Under the pieces are notes generated by a model. The model ran no database searches, was not told the DNA's origin, and saw only the letters and a list, made by a program, of their open reading frames with translations. Shown here one piece after another: positions 32,654 through 40,665 of a stretch of DNA of 64,000 nucleotides. This stretch comes from a virus, in IMG/VR virus record IMGVR_UViG_3300032163_000002, positions 1 through 64,000 of that record; one strand, given 5' to 3'. Position 1 is the stretch's first letter. Each line of letters begins with the position of its first letter. A program made the position numbers and the translations under genes.

Positions 32654-32929
32654 TCACGCGACGATGAAACCGTCAGCCCTGATCCCTTTGACGATATCTT
32701 CGATATACCGATGCTCAACCACGTAGCTATCCCCCCAGCGCGTTGCGTCTTCCGGAAGATGCTCGACACACCATTCCAGAGCGTTCTCTGTCTTCGGCCA
32801 AAGGATAAACACCGTTCCCTCGTTCTGCACGATGAAATCAGGGATTTTTGCTTCTTTTTTTTCCCGCGCTTCACGAAGTTCTTTGAGACACTCTGCGATC
32901 AAGGTATCGTCGGGATACGGATAATTCAT
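32654..32929 (-). CDS. Conserved small phage protein (91 aa)
   Basis: ATG at 32929 has AGGGG upstream. The C-terminal part (TVFILWPKTENALEWCVEHLPEDATRWGDSYVVEHRYIEDIVKGIRADGF) matches a widespread short phage family of unknown function. Confidence 0.7.
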   Translation of the reverse strand: MNYPYPDDTLIAECLKELREAREKKEAKIPDFIVQNEGTVFILWPKTENALEWCVEHLPEDATRWGDSYVVEHRYIEDIVKGIRADGFIVA

Positions 32930-33594
32930 GACGTTTCCCCTTCTGACGGCTGCGCCGTCCACTTGTTTTCCAAAACTTTCTTAGCCATACCTTCGATAAC
33001 ACGCCACCTAGCAACCTGAATTCCAAGAATAACCGAAGCCCCAACCTCTTCCTGTTCTTTTCTCCACGCCACAATATTTTCAACGATGAGCTTAAGCACT
33101 TCCTCCTGAGCCTTCACCTTATCAAGCAATTTCATGGAAGTATCCATGACATCCAAAACAGCCTTCGATACCTGCTGTTCAAGGGTGCGGGTAATCTCCA
33201 CAGGAATTTCCGTAGGATGAACAATCACCATTGACACGACCTCAGCCTTTTCCACTTCAACCGGAACATTAACTGGTGGCTCAGGCTTCGGTGGCTCAGG
33301 CTTCGGTGGCTCAGGCTTCGGTGGCTCAGGCTTCGGTGGCTCAGGCTTCGGTGGCTCAGGCGTCCCCACGGCAGAGACACGCTGAATTTCCCGGACTAGC
33401 TGCTTGAGAGTAATTTCATGAAGCTTTCTACCGGGAGCCGTGGCTTTCCATCCTGTGCTCGTGCGAAAAATCTCGAACTTAAGCCAACCGGGATGCTGAT
33501 ACGTCGGCACCCCTTTGGCGTCTACACCAATCACATGCAGCAAGTCTCCCAAGACTAGCCGATGCGTATGAACAGTGCCCTTTTTTCGCCCCAT
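32926..33594 (-). CDS. Protein with PEPPK repeats and helical C-terminus
   Basis: The 222 residues comprise an N-terminal domain (DLLHVIGVDAKGVPTYQHPGWLKFEIFR...TGWKATAPG). Then comes a stalk of six PEPPK units encoded by a perfect 15-bp tandem repeat. A long helical region follows (TLEQQVSKAVLDVMDTSMKLLDKVKAQEEVLKLIVEN). The design of fold-stalk-coiled coil suggests a spacer between two interaction ends. Driven by P3. Confidence 0.6.
   Translation of the reverse strand: MGRKKGTVHTHRLVLGDLLHVIGVDAKGVPTYQHPGWLKFEIFRTSTGWKATAPGRKLHEITLKQLVREIQRVSAVGTPEPPKPEPPKPEPPKPEPPKPEPPKPEPPVNVPVEVEKAEVVSMVIVHPTEIPVEITRTLEQQVSKAVLDVMDTSMKLLDKVKAQEEVLKLIVENIVAWRKEQEEVGASVILGIQVARWRVIEGMAKKVLENKWTAQPSEGETS
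33275..33364 (-). repeat. 15-bp tandem repeat encoding PEPPK
   Basis: Six units of GGTGGCTCAGGCTTC on the plus strand, the last with one change. The unit keeps the reading frame, so copy number can change without frameshift. There are no spacers, so it is not a CRISPR array. Confidence 0.9.
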
Positions 33595-33632
33595 TTTTTT
33601 TCCCTTCTGTCACATCTCGCAGCCACGGTCAC

Positions 33633-33661
33633 AAGATAGGTTACTTATTACAAAAAGTCAA
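33633..33661 (-). promoter_or_regulatory. Class A promoter P3
   Basis: TTGACT (33656-33661), 17-bp spacer with GTAATAAGTAACC, TATCTT (33633-33638). The stop codon of the upstream HNH gene lies within the -35. Confidence 0.85.
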
Positions 33662-34335
33662 GAGCTTTTTTGAAGATATAAAACTGCCGCAAGAAGGCGT
33701 GAAACGTCCTCATTAAAAAGACCGATAGCTGAATTACAACGAGTGCATAGTAATCCGCGAAATCGCATAGTTATATGATTATGATCAAAGGTTAAACGAG
33801 TGAATCTTTTAGCTGTTTCTGGTTGACCGCAAATCTCACAGGCGGAACACGCCTTTAACTTCTCTAGTGCTAGGGCTAAATCCTCAGCAGAAAAGCCAAG
33901 CTTTTTACAAGCACGGCGCAGCCTTTGCGCATAAACCTTCTTTGGGTTTTCATTCTTACGATATTGCTGTTTTCGGGCTTTGCGCTCTTCGAGGGGGAGT
34001 TTTTGCCAGTAAGAGCGATTCATCACAGAATCACATTTCCGACACCAAGAACGAAGACTGTGTACCCTCTCCCCACTACGAGGGGAAAACTCCACAAAAG
34101 GAAACCATTTCTTACACCGGGAACACCGCTTTAGCTTACGCTGAATATCACGTACTTTTGACCCATGAATTCTGCGCACATGCTTACCCGAAGCTTCATC
34201 GCGCTGACTACGCTGAAGACTCTGGCAGACACGACAACGATACCGTCGAGCCTTTTTTCCATTCCTGCGTCGAAAGAAAGGAAAAGCATTAAGAGGCTTT
34301 TCAGTGCAACAGGCTAAGCAGTATCTAGTTCTCAC
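33658..34335 (-). CDS. Endonuclease VII-like HNH nuclease
   Basis: The 225-residue protein has an N-terminal Cys4 finger (YCLACCTEK...CRVCQ), a second (CSRCKKWFPF...CRKCDS), a basic helical middle and a C-terminal nuclease. That nuclease reads CEICGQPE, then LTFDHNHITMRFRGLLCTRCNSAIGLFNED, the recombination endonuclease VII fold. The GTG start overlaps the upstream stop. Resolvase and homing activities both fit; in this setting homing is more likely. Confidence 0.88.
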   Translation of the reverse strand: MRTRYCLACCTEKPLNAFPFFRRRNGKKARRYRCRVCQSLQRSQRDEASGKHVRRIHGSKVRDIQRKLKRCSRCKKWFPFVEFSPRSGERVHSLRSWCRKCDSVMNRSYWQKLPLEERKARKQQYRKNENPKKVYAQRLRRACKKLGFSAEDLALALEKLKACSACEICGQPETAKRFTRLTFDHNHITMRFRGLLCTRCNSAIGLFNEDVSRLLAAVLYLQKSS

Positions 34336-34808
34336 GCGATTCCAAGAATCTTAACACACTCGGGACCAATTCCATTGGCCCGATCAAGACTGGCGGGAAC
34401 CGTCAGGGTTTTCCCGCAGCGGCCACAGTGACCAGCATGGTAGACCTTGACCTGTACAGGCAGGTTGCCGTCAATCAGGTGCTTCCAGAACCACGCGAAG
34501 GCGATACAAGAAGGAGCCTTCTCGGTGATCCGCGACTTGAAAGACCGCTGGAATTTCGCGCCACCCTCGAAGAGCATCCCAAGAAATTCGTAGTGATAGT
34601 CGTTGTCGCAACCAGTCAAGACCGCCACGAAAAAGATCAGGTTCGTCGGGCCTTTCTGCTCTTTCGGAACAGAGATCCGATACGTGAAGCGATTCTTCGT
34701 TTCAGTGTTCAGGATCGTGAACTTGGCGCGACCCGCAAGACAGTAACTCTTGGAATCGACGACCGGACTGGCTGGAATCGGAGGAAGAGTGAGAAGCTGA
34801 CTCGTCAT
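34332..34808 (-). CDS. DUF6011-type zinc-ribbon phage protein
   Basis: ATG at 34808 follows AAGGAA. The protein has beta strands (GRAKFTILNTETKNRFTYRIS, YHYEFLGMLF) and ends CGRCGKTLTVPASLDRANGIGPEC, the zinc-binding segment I recall as DUF6011, present in many phages. Drives from P4. Function unknown. Confidence 0.75.
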   Translation of the reverse strand: MTSQLLTLPPIPASPVVDSKSYCLAGRAKFTILNTETKNRFTYRISVPKEQKGPTNLIFFVAVLTGCDNDYHYEFLGMLFEGGAKFQRSFKSRITEKAPSCIAFAWFWKHLIDGNLPVQVKVYHAGHCGRCGKTLTVPASLDRANGIGPECVKILGIA

Positions 34809-34845
34809 TTTCGATTTCCTTCTGCCGCTCTCTGCGGCCACCTAT

Positions 34846-34874
34846 AAGATAAGTTACTTATGCCAGAAAGTCAA
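34846..34874 (-). promoter_or_regulatory. Class A promoter P4
   Basis: TTGACT (34869-34874), 17-bp spacer with GCATAAGTAACT, TATCTT (34846-34851). A 5'-UTR hairpin (GCCGCAGAGAGCGGC) follows, closely like the one after P6. Confidence 0.82.
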
Positions 34875-34925
34875 GGGAATTTTTTAGTCCTTTGTTTTCA
34901 ATCACTTACAGATTTCTTTTCAGCT

Positions 34926-35363
34926 TCAGCCTGAGCTTTGAATTCCTCGGGAGAAGCAATTGAATTCCTCGGGAGAAGCAATCACGCTCAAGCAAAGCAT
35001 CGCGTTCTCAAGAAAACGCTCCATACCTAAGATATATTCCGGCATCGCGTCCTTCTCGTAGCTAAGCACTGAATTCTTGATGAGAAGGAGAAGCTCTTCT
35101 GGAGATTTCGGCTGTTGCACAGGTAATTTAACTGAAAAATGCTTGAGACCTTTCGTATAAAGCTCCCATGCACATGCTGCCATCATGATGTCTTTCAGAA
35201 GAAGATGCACTCCATGTAACTTGTCTGCGTGCTGCTTCTCGAATTTCCGCGCACGAACAGCTTCATCCCGAAGCTTCGGAACACACATATCAGCAAAACC
35301 ATGTAGAGCAAGATCCAGAAGTAATTGTTCCCACTCTTCATTCGTCATTCTTTTTTCGTCCAT
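34926..35363 (-). CDS. Helical protein with frameshifted C-terminus
   Basis: ATG at 35363 has GAGGAA upstream. The protein of about 145 residues is helical (TNEEWEQLLLDLALHGFADM, KLHGVHLLLKDIMMAACAWELYTKGLKHF, LLLIKNSVLSYEKD). Near the C-terminus a 22-bp tandem duplication changes the frame: IASPEEF is followed by NCFSRGIQSSG instead of a likely KAQAEAEKKSVSD tail that the other frame still encodes. Confidence 0.6.
   Translation of the reverse strand: MDEKRMTNEEWEQLLLDLALHGFADMCVPKLRDEAVRARKFEKQHADKLHGVHLLLKDIMMAACAWELYTKGLKHFSVKLPVQQPKSPEELLLLIKNSVLSYEKDAMPEYILGMERFLENAMLCLSVIASPEEFNCFSRGIQSSG
34939..34982 (-). repeat. 22-bp tandem duplication
   Basis: Two perfect copies of a 22-base unit (TGAATTCCTCGGGAGAAGCAAT on the plus strand is the unit; length not divisible by three). 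It shifts the reading frame of the gene it lies in. Confidence 0.9.
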
Positions 35364-35368
35364 CACCG

Positions 35369-35632
35369 CTAATTCCTCACAATCTTCAACCCGCAACGCG
35401 GACACACGAAATAAGCTGGCGGCTCCACACCAGACAAAATTATTGTCGCTGTGCATCGCGGACAATACACATAAGTCGTATCTCGCGCTTCAAGAGCATC
35501 CGCAAATCGACACGACGGTTCCGGACATTTTCCTTCAACTAGCGGAACAAGCTGATGATTATGTTGATGTATCAACCGCATCTGACAAACCAGCTCTTTG
35601 ATGCCCTTTTGACGAGTCTGCTCCGTAGTCAC
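35369..35632 (-). CDS. Two-zinc-ribbon small protein
   Basis: The 87 residues include CPEPSC, then YVYCPRCTATIILSGVEPPAYFVCPRCGLKI, a Cys4 ribbon. GTG start at 35632. Unknown function. Confidence 0.65.
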   Translation of the reverse strand: MTTEQTRQKGIKELVCQMRLIHQHNHQLVPLVEGKCPEPSCRFADALEARDTTYVYCPRCTATIILSGVEPPAYFVCPRCGLKIVRN

Positions 35633-35856
35633 GTTACACTCACCCCTTTCAAATCCGCAAGAGCCATCTCCTCTTCGATAATGGGAAGTTTCAATTTCTT
35701 TCGATTCGATATCCGGGTTTTAAGTGCGTGAATATTGAAAATCCACGACAAACGAAATTCTTTACCATCTCCAGCCACCCGCGCGAACCGCACCAATTTC
35801 GGAGCTTTATCCACAAGCCCCACATAAACGAGCGCATTCGGTACTTCCTCTTCCAT
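35629..35856 (-). CDS. Small hypothetical (75 aa)
   Basis: Three successive ATG codons follow AGGAG; the third gives the best spacing. Beta-rich (ALVYVGLVDKAPKLVRFARV) with a basic middle and VLADLKG tail. No family. Confidence 0.55.
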   Translation of the reverse strand: MEEEVPNALVYVGLVDKAPKLVRFARVAGDGKEFRLSWIFNIHALKTRISNRKKLKLPIIEEEMALADLKGVSVT

Positions 35857-35865
35857 CATCATCTC

Positions 35866-36285
35866 CTACTGAGGATGAGCGAGTATATATAGCCGCGTAT
35901 CCCGCTCTTCACGAACATGCTCTTCACTCGTAGCATCCGCTGCAATTTCAAAATAAACCTGACAAAGCTGATTTATCTCTTTCTGTTCTTCACGTAATCT
36001 GTACGCCTCATTCGCCTGCGTAACCAACGCATTTACATCGTTAATCACGTCAAGCGCTGTATGATCTTCAGGAACCGGATCATGCCGCGCCCCCGCGATA
36101 ATGAGTAGCACCTTACGCGCCGTCACTAGTTCAACGCGCGTCGTATCCCACTCACACTCCATGTTTGCCTTGTAACGATGCATTACCAGCAATGAAATCA
36201 AACCACCAAGGAAAACAGAAGAACCAATCCACACGATGACTATGAACGGCGTAGCGTTATCTATTACCTCAAAAAAATGAGTCAT
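35866..36285 (-). CDS. Single-pass membrane protein (139 aa)
   Basis: An N-terminal helix (FIVIVWIGSSVFLGGLISLLVM) is followed by a long helical cytoplasmic domain. AAGGA precedes ATG. Function unknown. Confidence 0.65.
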   Translation of the reverse strand: MTHFFEVIDNATPFIVIVWIGSSVFLGGLISLLVMHRYKANMECEWDTTRVELVTARKVLLIIAGARHDPVPEDHTALDVINDVNALVTQANEAYRLREEQKEINQLCQVYFEIAADATSEEHVREERDTRLYILAHPQ

Positions 36286-36773
36286 AATTTTTCCTTTTTC
36301 AACGTAGTAGCCGGACCAAGCAACGGGGGCACCTTCCCGGTTTTATATGCCTCAACAATATGATGCCCGACAGATTCTCCAACTGTGGAGCCGTCGGGGA
36401 GCATAATTTGTGCAAAAAATGCTTCGTCAAAAGTCTCAATATTGTCAGCAGCGCTCTGTAATTTCGCTTTGATCGCCAGCGCAAGCCCACGCCAGCGTGA
36501 GCGGCTCTCCTGCTCCCATGCCTTCTGCCAATCTCCCGGATTTCGTTTCGTACGACCCGTAGGTGTCTTTTTGAAGCATTGATCTTCCTTTACCGGAAGA
36601 GGCAAGATGAACTTGATTCGTCGATTTTGAAGCTCAAACTGAATAACCGCTGCGTCATTTTTCCAACCATAGACAAAAGCGGTTGCACCATATTTTGTCA
36701 GAAGCCCTTCGATTTCAGCGCGAGAGCGGTCAGAAGAAACAATCGTGGCAGCAGCGTAACGACGAAATCTCAT
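36282..36773 (-). CDS. Conserved phage hypothetical protein (163 aa)
   Basis: VQFELQNRRIKFILPLP, then RWRGLALAIKAKLQSAADNIETFDEAFFAQIMLPDGSTVGE and IVEAYKTGKVPPLL are the conserved features of a widely distributed phage protein whose function I do not know. Overlaps both neighbours. Confidence 0.75.
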   Translation of the reverse strand: MRFRRYAAATIVSSDRSRAEIEGLLTKYGATAFVYGWKNDAAVIQFELQNRRIKFILPLPVKEDQCFKKTPTGRTKRNPGDWQKAWEQESRSRWRGLALAIKAKLQSAADNIETFDEAFFAQIMLPDGSTVGESVGHHIVEAYKTGKVPPLLGPATTLKKEKL

Positions 36774-37117
36774 TTCTCAATCCTCGCACAAGCTGCCCGA
36801 ATTTCTTCAATACGCACGTTTACGACTATATACCCATCGCGCCGATATTCTTCCACTGCCTCAGCCACTTCATGTTCTCTCCCCCACCAACATTCACACC
36901 CCCACACAACATCTCCATTGTCAAGCCGAAGTTTAGGGTTCGAGACAGAACTTTCTACCAAAAGCTTCGCCATCCAACCACAAGCTGTTAGGGGAATTTC
37001 ATCACCTTCATAAACTCCATACCCAAGAAAACGCACGATTTTTTGCTCACCGCCAGCACCAAGAATCGCACCGATACGTTCACCTGCTTTTTTCACTTCA
37101 ATCCGCCTCGGCATCAT
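36770..37117 (-). CDS. Conserved small phage protein (115 aa)
   Basis: IVRFLGYGVYEGDEIP, then PKLRLDNGDVVWGCECWWG are typical of a widespread phage family, unknown in function. Two adjacent ATGs are possible starts. Confidence 0.72.
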   Translation of the reverse strand: MMPRRIEVKKAGERIGAILGAGGEQKIVRFLGYGVYEGDEIPLTACGWMAKLLVESSVSNPKLRLDNGDVVWGCECWWGREHEVAEAVEEYRRDGYIVVNVRIEEIRAACARIEK

Positions 37118-37415
37118 AAAACGGCCCGTTTGCTATAAAAGCCTTGTTTGCTTCAACCCAATGAGCCCCACGACGACCCTCTTCCGCCAAACGTTTTAGA
37201 GCAGCTTTTCCTTTCGTCCACCGAAGTATATCTTCAGCATCTTCATAACCGACCCTATTCACAGCCGCATCCAAAACCTGCATAGTTGCATAAAGCCCGA
37301 CACGAGCAAGGCGATCTTTCATCCGAACCAGATCCACGATAATCCGAACACGTTCTCGCTTCTCTTCCACGGTCAACGGTCGGCCTTTACCGGGAACCAA
37401 ATTTTCTTTTTTCAT
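37098..37415 (-). CDS. Hypothetical helical protein (105 aa)
   Basis: Mainly helical (VEEKRERVRIIVDLVRMKDRLARVG, WTKGKAALKRLAEEGRRGAHWVEANKAF). Overlaps the preceding gene by 20 bases. No family. Confidence 0.6.
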   Translation of the reverse strand: MKKENLVPGKGRPLTVEEKRERVRIIVDLVRMKDRLARVGLYATMQVLDAAVNRVGYEDAEDILRWTKGKAALKRLAEEGRRGAHWVEANKAFIANGPFYDAEAD

Positions 37416-37903
37416 GAAAGCTCATCCATGCCCGATGCCTGCTCTTCGTCTTCAACCTCACCGGAAATACCTTCAACGAAGACCTCTGCCGATTCCGAAG
37501 TCTGCCCCTCAACCTTCGGCGCGGAAATCATCTTTCCGAGCTTTCCACAGGAACAGGTAATGACGTAGTGGAGCACGAAACCATAGAACGACCGGCGATA
37601 TCGAGAAGGCGTTCCGGGCTTGCCGTCACTGCGCGACGTGCGTTCAGAATCGGTCTCCTCGACCGAAAGCTTGTGCTCCTCACCCTCCGGATACGTGCCC
37701 ACTGTGTGCCCCTTGCAGTCTTCGGCATGATCATTCTCAGGATTGAAGTTCGCTTCCGTCAATTCCGTGCCGCACTGGTCGCAAGCATTGACGATACACA
37801 CTTCAACGGTCACATGCCCGTCTTCGTCAATGTCGATAGAATTGATTTCGGGTTCCTGCTCTTCAAACCCGACAAACTTATTGCAATCACCACAGCGTGC
37901 CAT
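37412..37903 (-). CDS. Zinc-binding conserved phage protein
   Basis: MARCGDCNKFVGFE, then INSIDIDEDGHVTVEVCIVNACDQCGTEL match a phage family with two Cys pairs forming a ribbon. A third pair lies later (CSCGK). A long acidic tail follows. Function unknown. Confidence 0.75.
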   Translation of the reverse strand: MARCGDCNKFVGFEEQEPEINSIDIDEDGHVTVEVCIVNACDQCGTELTEANFNPENDHAEDCKGHTVGTYPEGEEHKLSVEETDSERTSRSDGKPGTPSRYRRSFYGFVLHYVITCSCGKLGKMISAPKVEGQTSESAEVFVEGISGEVEDEEQASGMDELS

Positions 37904-37918
37904 TTTATTTTCCTCCTC

Positions 37919-38092
37919 CTATTCTACGTTTTCCGACGGCGGAGGGGAAATACCCATCCGCCAGAGTTTCCACTTTGCCAGTGCAATCTCTTCCTTCAAG
38001 TCGCGCATTTCGATTTGCCTTTTTACGAGCTTTTCCCGTGCATGTGCGATAACAGCACGAAGCCATGCGATTTCTTCTTCACATTCACCCAC
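37919..38092 (-). CDS. Small coiled-coil protein (57 aa, GTG start)
   Basis: AGGAG lies 7 nt before GTG. The product (CEEEIAWLRAVIAHAREKLVKRQIEMRDLKEEIALAKWKL) is a coiled coil. Longer reading frames upstream lack a ribosome site. Confidence 0.55.
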   Translation of the reverse strand: MGECEEEIAWLRAVIAHAREKLVKRQIEMRDLKEEIALAKWKLWRMGISPPPSENVE

Positions 38093-38093
38093 G

Positions 38094-38315
38094 TCAATTC
38101 TCCTGAAAATTGAAATAGACGCGGGGCGCGTGCTTGAATATGAACGTCCCCTTCTTTCCGTCAGACTTTCGAATGACAACGACAAAGGGGGCCATAAATC
38201 CCTCAACATCATAATCACGGGTCAATTCTTCGGTCGAAATCCCTTCCGGCGTCTCGGGATTGCTGTTGATACTATTCACCATTACACGGCGAACATTTTC
38301 AGTCGGATCGCTCAC
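38094..38315 (-). CDS. Conserved small phage protein (73 aa)
   Basis: GGAGG precedes GTG. DYDVEGFMAPFVVVIRKSDGKKGTFIFKHAPRVYFNF is a distinctive short family seen across many phages. Function unknown. Confidence 0.72.
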   Translation of the reverse strand: MSDPTENVRRVMVNSINSNPETPEGISTEELTRDYDVEGFMAPFVVVIRKSDGKKGTFIFKHAPRVYFNFQEN

Positions 38316-38781
38316 TTCTCACCTCCGCTCTACAACGTTGATAGCTTGCCCGTGCTTCCATTGCATGACATGGACGACAACGACGTTTTTCATTAAGCAA
38401 ATGCCCACGCGGACAATGCGTTTTTCTCGCATTCCTTGCTGAGACCGTATCCCCACGCAGGAGATTTTCCCGTCGTGTTACTAATTCAAGGTGAGCAGGA
38501 TTCACACACGCCTTTGAACAAAGGGCTTGACGAAGACCGGGATTCAAACGAAAATGATCAAGTTCTTTTCCTTTCGGAATTGACCCTTTCAAATTTTCGT
38601 AAGCGAACCGATGAGTCAACACAGCACGATAAGACCCATCTGTTCTAGACCCCACACGAAAATACCCATATCCACTTCGAAGCAAAGCCCCGCGCCAAAG
38701 CCAACACCCGAAACTTGATTTCATTTCTACCATCCGAAAAAACCGATCAAGCGGAGGCTTAGGAATAGGCCCCTTTAACAT
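38299..38781 (-). CDS. HNH endonuclease (HNH_3 type)
   Basis: The 160 residues have FGCWLWRGALLRSGYGYF, HRFAYENLKG, LDHFRLNPGLRQALCSKACVNPAHLELVT and RRENLLRG. A C-terminal CPRGHLL...CRPC finger follows. It is a paralogue of 27254-27775 and overlaps genes on both sides. Confidence 0.9.
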   Translation of the reverse strand: MLKGPIPKPPLDRFFRMVEMKSSFGCWLWRGALLRSGYGYFRVGSRTDGSYRAVLTHRFAYENLKGSIPKGKELDHFRLNPGLRQALCSKACVNPAHLELVTRRENLLRGDTVSARNARKTHCPRGHLLNEKRRCRPCHAMEARASYQRCRAEVRSERSD

Positions 38782-39222
38782 TTCACAAACTCAAGTAATG
38801 GAACGACTTTTTCCGGCACAAAAATTATCGCTTCTTGAGTAGCATACGAGAATTCGTGCCACGAATCCGGCCCAGCTTTGTCAAGCGCTTTCTGAAGCTT
38901 CTCGCCTGAAGCATCCGTAAGCTTCATTCGAGTGCCAGAAGCGCCTACCCGAACCGCCACCCGAAAGCGCTTGATTTCCTTCGGAACGACTACTTCGACT
39001 TCGGCAGGGTCCGTGATATGCCTCGTGGGAATGCTCTGCGCCTGCCACGAAGGCTTTTGCACCACGTTCCCGTCCTTGTCCTTGGGCCGGGGTCGTCCAC
39101 GACTTGCTCGGGTCACACAGGTCAGCAGAGCCCCACACGAAGATGCCATCCCGATCTTTGAGCCAACCACGTACGATTTCAGCCGCCGCAGCCTTAATAC
39201 GATGAAGCCCCTGATTCGACAC
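38775..39222 (-). pseudogene. Frameshifted conserved phage protein
   Basis: From ATG 39222 (AGGAGG 7 nt upstream) the frame reads KAAAAEIVRGWLKDRDGIFVWGSADLCDPSKSWTTPA. At GGCCC (about 39084-39086) the homologous continuation KDKDGNVVQKPSWQAQSIPTRHITDP...EFVKC moves to the +1 frame and ends at 38775. I recall a phage family in which these two halves are continuous. A base insertion, sequencing error or programmed +1 shift would all explain it. Promoter P5 lies just upstream. Confidence 0.65.
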
Positions 39223-39246
39223 ATTCAGCTTCCTCCTGACAGCCTT

Positions 39247-39275
39247 AACTTACACTCGTAAGATCAAAAAGTCAA
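39247..39275 (-). promoter_or_regulatory. Class B promoter P5 with palindrome
   Basis: TTGACT (39270-39275), 17-bp spacer, TAAGTT (39247-39252). CTTAC-GAGT-GTAAG overlaps the -10. The upstream gene's TGA stop is inside the -35. Confidence 0.8.
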
Positions 39276-39931
39276 GGAGTATTTTCAGGCGAGGTTCCAT
39301 GACCTTTCCGAAGAAGACTTTCCCGCGCTTTTTTCAGCAGATCCTCCACCTTCGGCTTCCGCGCGGCCTTTACCTTCACCTTCAACGGAGCAATCTCCAG
39401 CATCCGGACTCGACGTTCATGGTATTTCACCGTTGCCTCCCACGTCTTGAGCTTCGTCTCGGTGAGCTTGAGCTTCGTGGTCCATCGCGCGACCTGAGCG
39501 CGCGCGTGCTGAAGCCGTGTACTAACCCGAATAGCGGGTGTGATTTTCTTGATGACAGGCACGCACTGGTCCAGTGGAAATGTGTTCAAGTAGGCGTAAT
39601 ACATATTCCAATTTCCAGAGTAGGAATATCGCGGACAGCCTTTCGTAACATCACGCCCAACTCCACAAATCATCCGCGCCATCGCCCACGCGAGCACCAC
39701 GCCAAATGGAGCCATATGAATAGAACGGTTGAATGTTCTTGGAAGACGCAGTCGGAGATACGCCCCCATGCCAGTCCTGCCTCCGCGACACTGAGGCCAA
39801 CGCCCACGAGTATAATCCACCCTGACTGCGAGCGCCTTCCGCTGAGCTGAGTTCAGTTCATCATCGGCCACACGTCGAATAATTGCCTTCAGGTGCTTCG
39901 TATCGTAGGTCGTCGCATTTACAATTTTCAT
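39272..39931 (-). CDS. Hypothetical protein, perhaps a decayed zincin-like phage protein
   Basis: The 219 residues begin KIVNATTYDTKHLKAIIRRVADDELN and contain RVDYTRGRWPQCRGG and LRLRLP. From memory, similar phage proteins then carry an HExxH helix; here the corresponding stretch is VVLAWAMARMICGVG, without the histidines. The C-terminus is a long charged helix. The link to metalloproteases is tentative. Confidence 0.55.
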   Translation of the reverse strand: MKIVNATTYDTKHLKAIIRRVADDELNSAQRKALAVRVDYTRGRWPQCRGGRTGMGAYLRLRLPRTFNRSIHMAPFGVVLAWAMARMICGVGRDVTKGCPRYSYSGNWNMYYAYLNTFPLDQCVPVIKKITPAIRVSTRLQHARAQVARWTTKLKLTETKLKTWEATVKYHERRVRMLEIAPLKVKVKAARKPKVEDLLKKARESLLRKGHGTSPENTP

Positions 39932-40257
39932 TTTTCATCATCCTTCAGCATGCGCCCCGGCTGATCGGTAGGAATCTTCCAACATTCCAGTCGCGTGAAA
40001 TACTTGTTGCCGTAATGATCCGCATGAGGAACATCCTCGTAATGATCCAGCTCCAGTTTACGAAAGTAGGTCCATACGTCACCTTCACGAAATCCATTCG
40101 TCTCGTCCACGGACTGCTGCCAGATGAACCGCGTGCCGCAATGCACACAAATGTTCTTGAAATCTTCGCCCCCAACCGGATAAAGAAAGAGAGCTGCGTC
40201 GATTGCAATCAAGTGGCCTTTCTCGCAGAGGAAATATTCCATGCCTTCGTACGACAT
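39928..40257 (-). CDS. Conserved zinc-ribbon phage protein (109 aa)
   Basis: YFLCEKGHLIAID, then ICVHCGTRFIWQQSVDETNGF form a Cys-pair ribbon typical of a phage family. The end is a mixed region with WTYFRKLELDHYE. Function unknown. Confidence 0.7.
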   Translation of the reverse strand: MSYEGMEYFLCEKGHLIAIDAALFLYPVGGEDFKNICVHCGTRFIWQQSVDETNGFREGDVWTYFRKLELDHYEDVPHADHYGNKYFTRLECWKIPTDQPGRMLKDDEK

Positions 40258-40260
40258 GCG

Positions 40261-40569
40261 CTACCTCTTTTTCGCCTTGAGGTTGAGCCCGGCCATGAGC
40301 CTGCGGTAGCTCCAACCGCAAAGCGAGCACCTGATGTCACTGGTTGCTTTCGAAGCGAACGCTTCGAGAATCGCGTCCGGCTTCACCCGAGCGCCCTTGA
40401 GTGCCCGCCTTGTGAGCGTCGCCTCTGCGCTGTACGGCCTCTGAAGCGACTTGCAGGGGACGACGATGGGAACGGTCAGGATGACTTCAAGCCTGCCCTG
40501 ACAGCCGGGAGTACCCCCAGCTTTTGAAATCCGTTTCGTTCTGGTTCTGTTCGGACACTTTACCGCCAT
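40261..40569 (-). CDS. Basic zinc-ribbon protein (102 aa)
   Basis: Two Cys pairs (CPNRTRTK...CQGR and CSLCGWSYRRLMAG) in a highly basic protein suggest nucleic-acid contact. Driven by P6. Confidence 0.6.
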   Translation of the reverse strand: MAVKCPNRTRTKRISKAGGTPGCQGRLEVILTVPIVVPCKSLQRPYSAEATLTRRALKGARVKPDAILEAFASKATSDIRCSLCGWSYRRLMAGLNLKAKKR

Positions 40570-40605
40570 CGCATTCTCTTTCTACCGCTTTCTGCGGCCA
40601 TCCTC

Positions 40606-40634
40606 AATATAGGTTATTTATTACAGAAAGTCAA
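40606..40634 (-). promoter_or_regulatory. Class A promoter P6
   Basis: TTGACT (40629-40634), 17-bp spacer with GTAATAAATAACC, TATATT (40606-40611). The leader contains GGCCGCAGAAAGCGG, the hairpin also found after P4. Confidence 0.85.
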
Positions 40635-40665
40635 GGAGAATTTTAACTTGTTTATTTTCAATGAG

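Noticed and set aside
33275-33364. Possible CRISPR array
   Set aside because: Units are contiguous 15-mers without spacers and encode a Pro-rich stalk.
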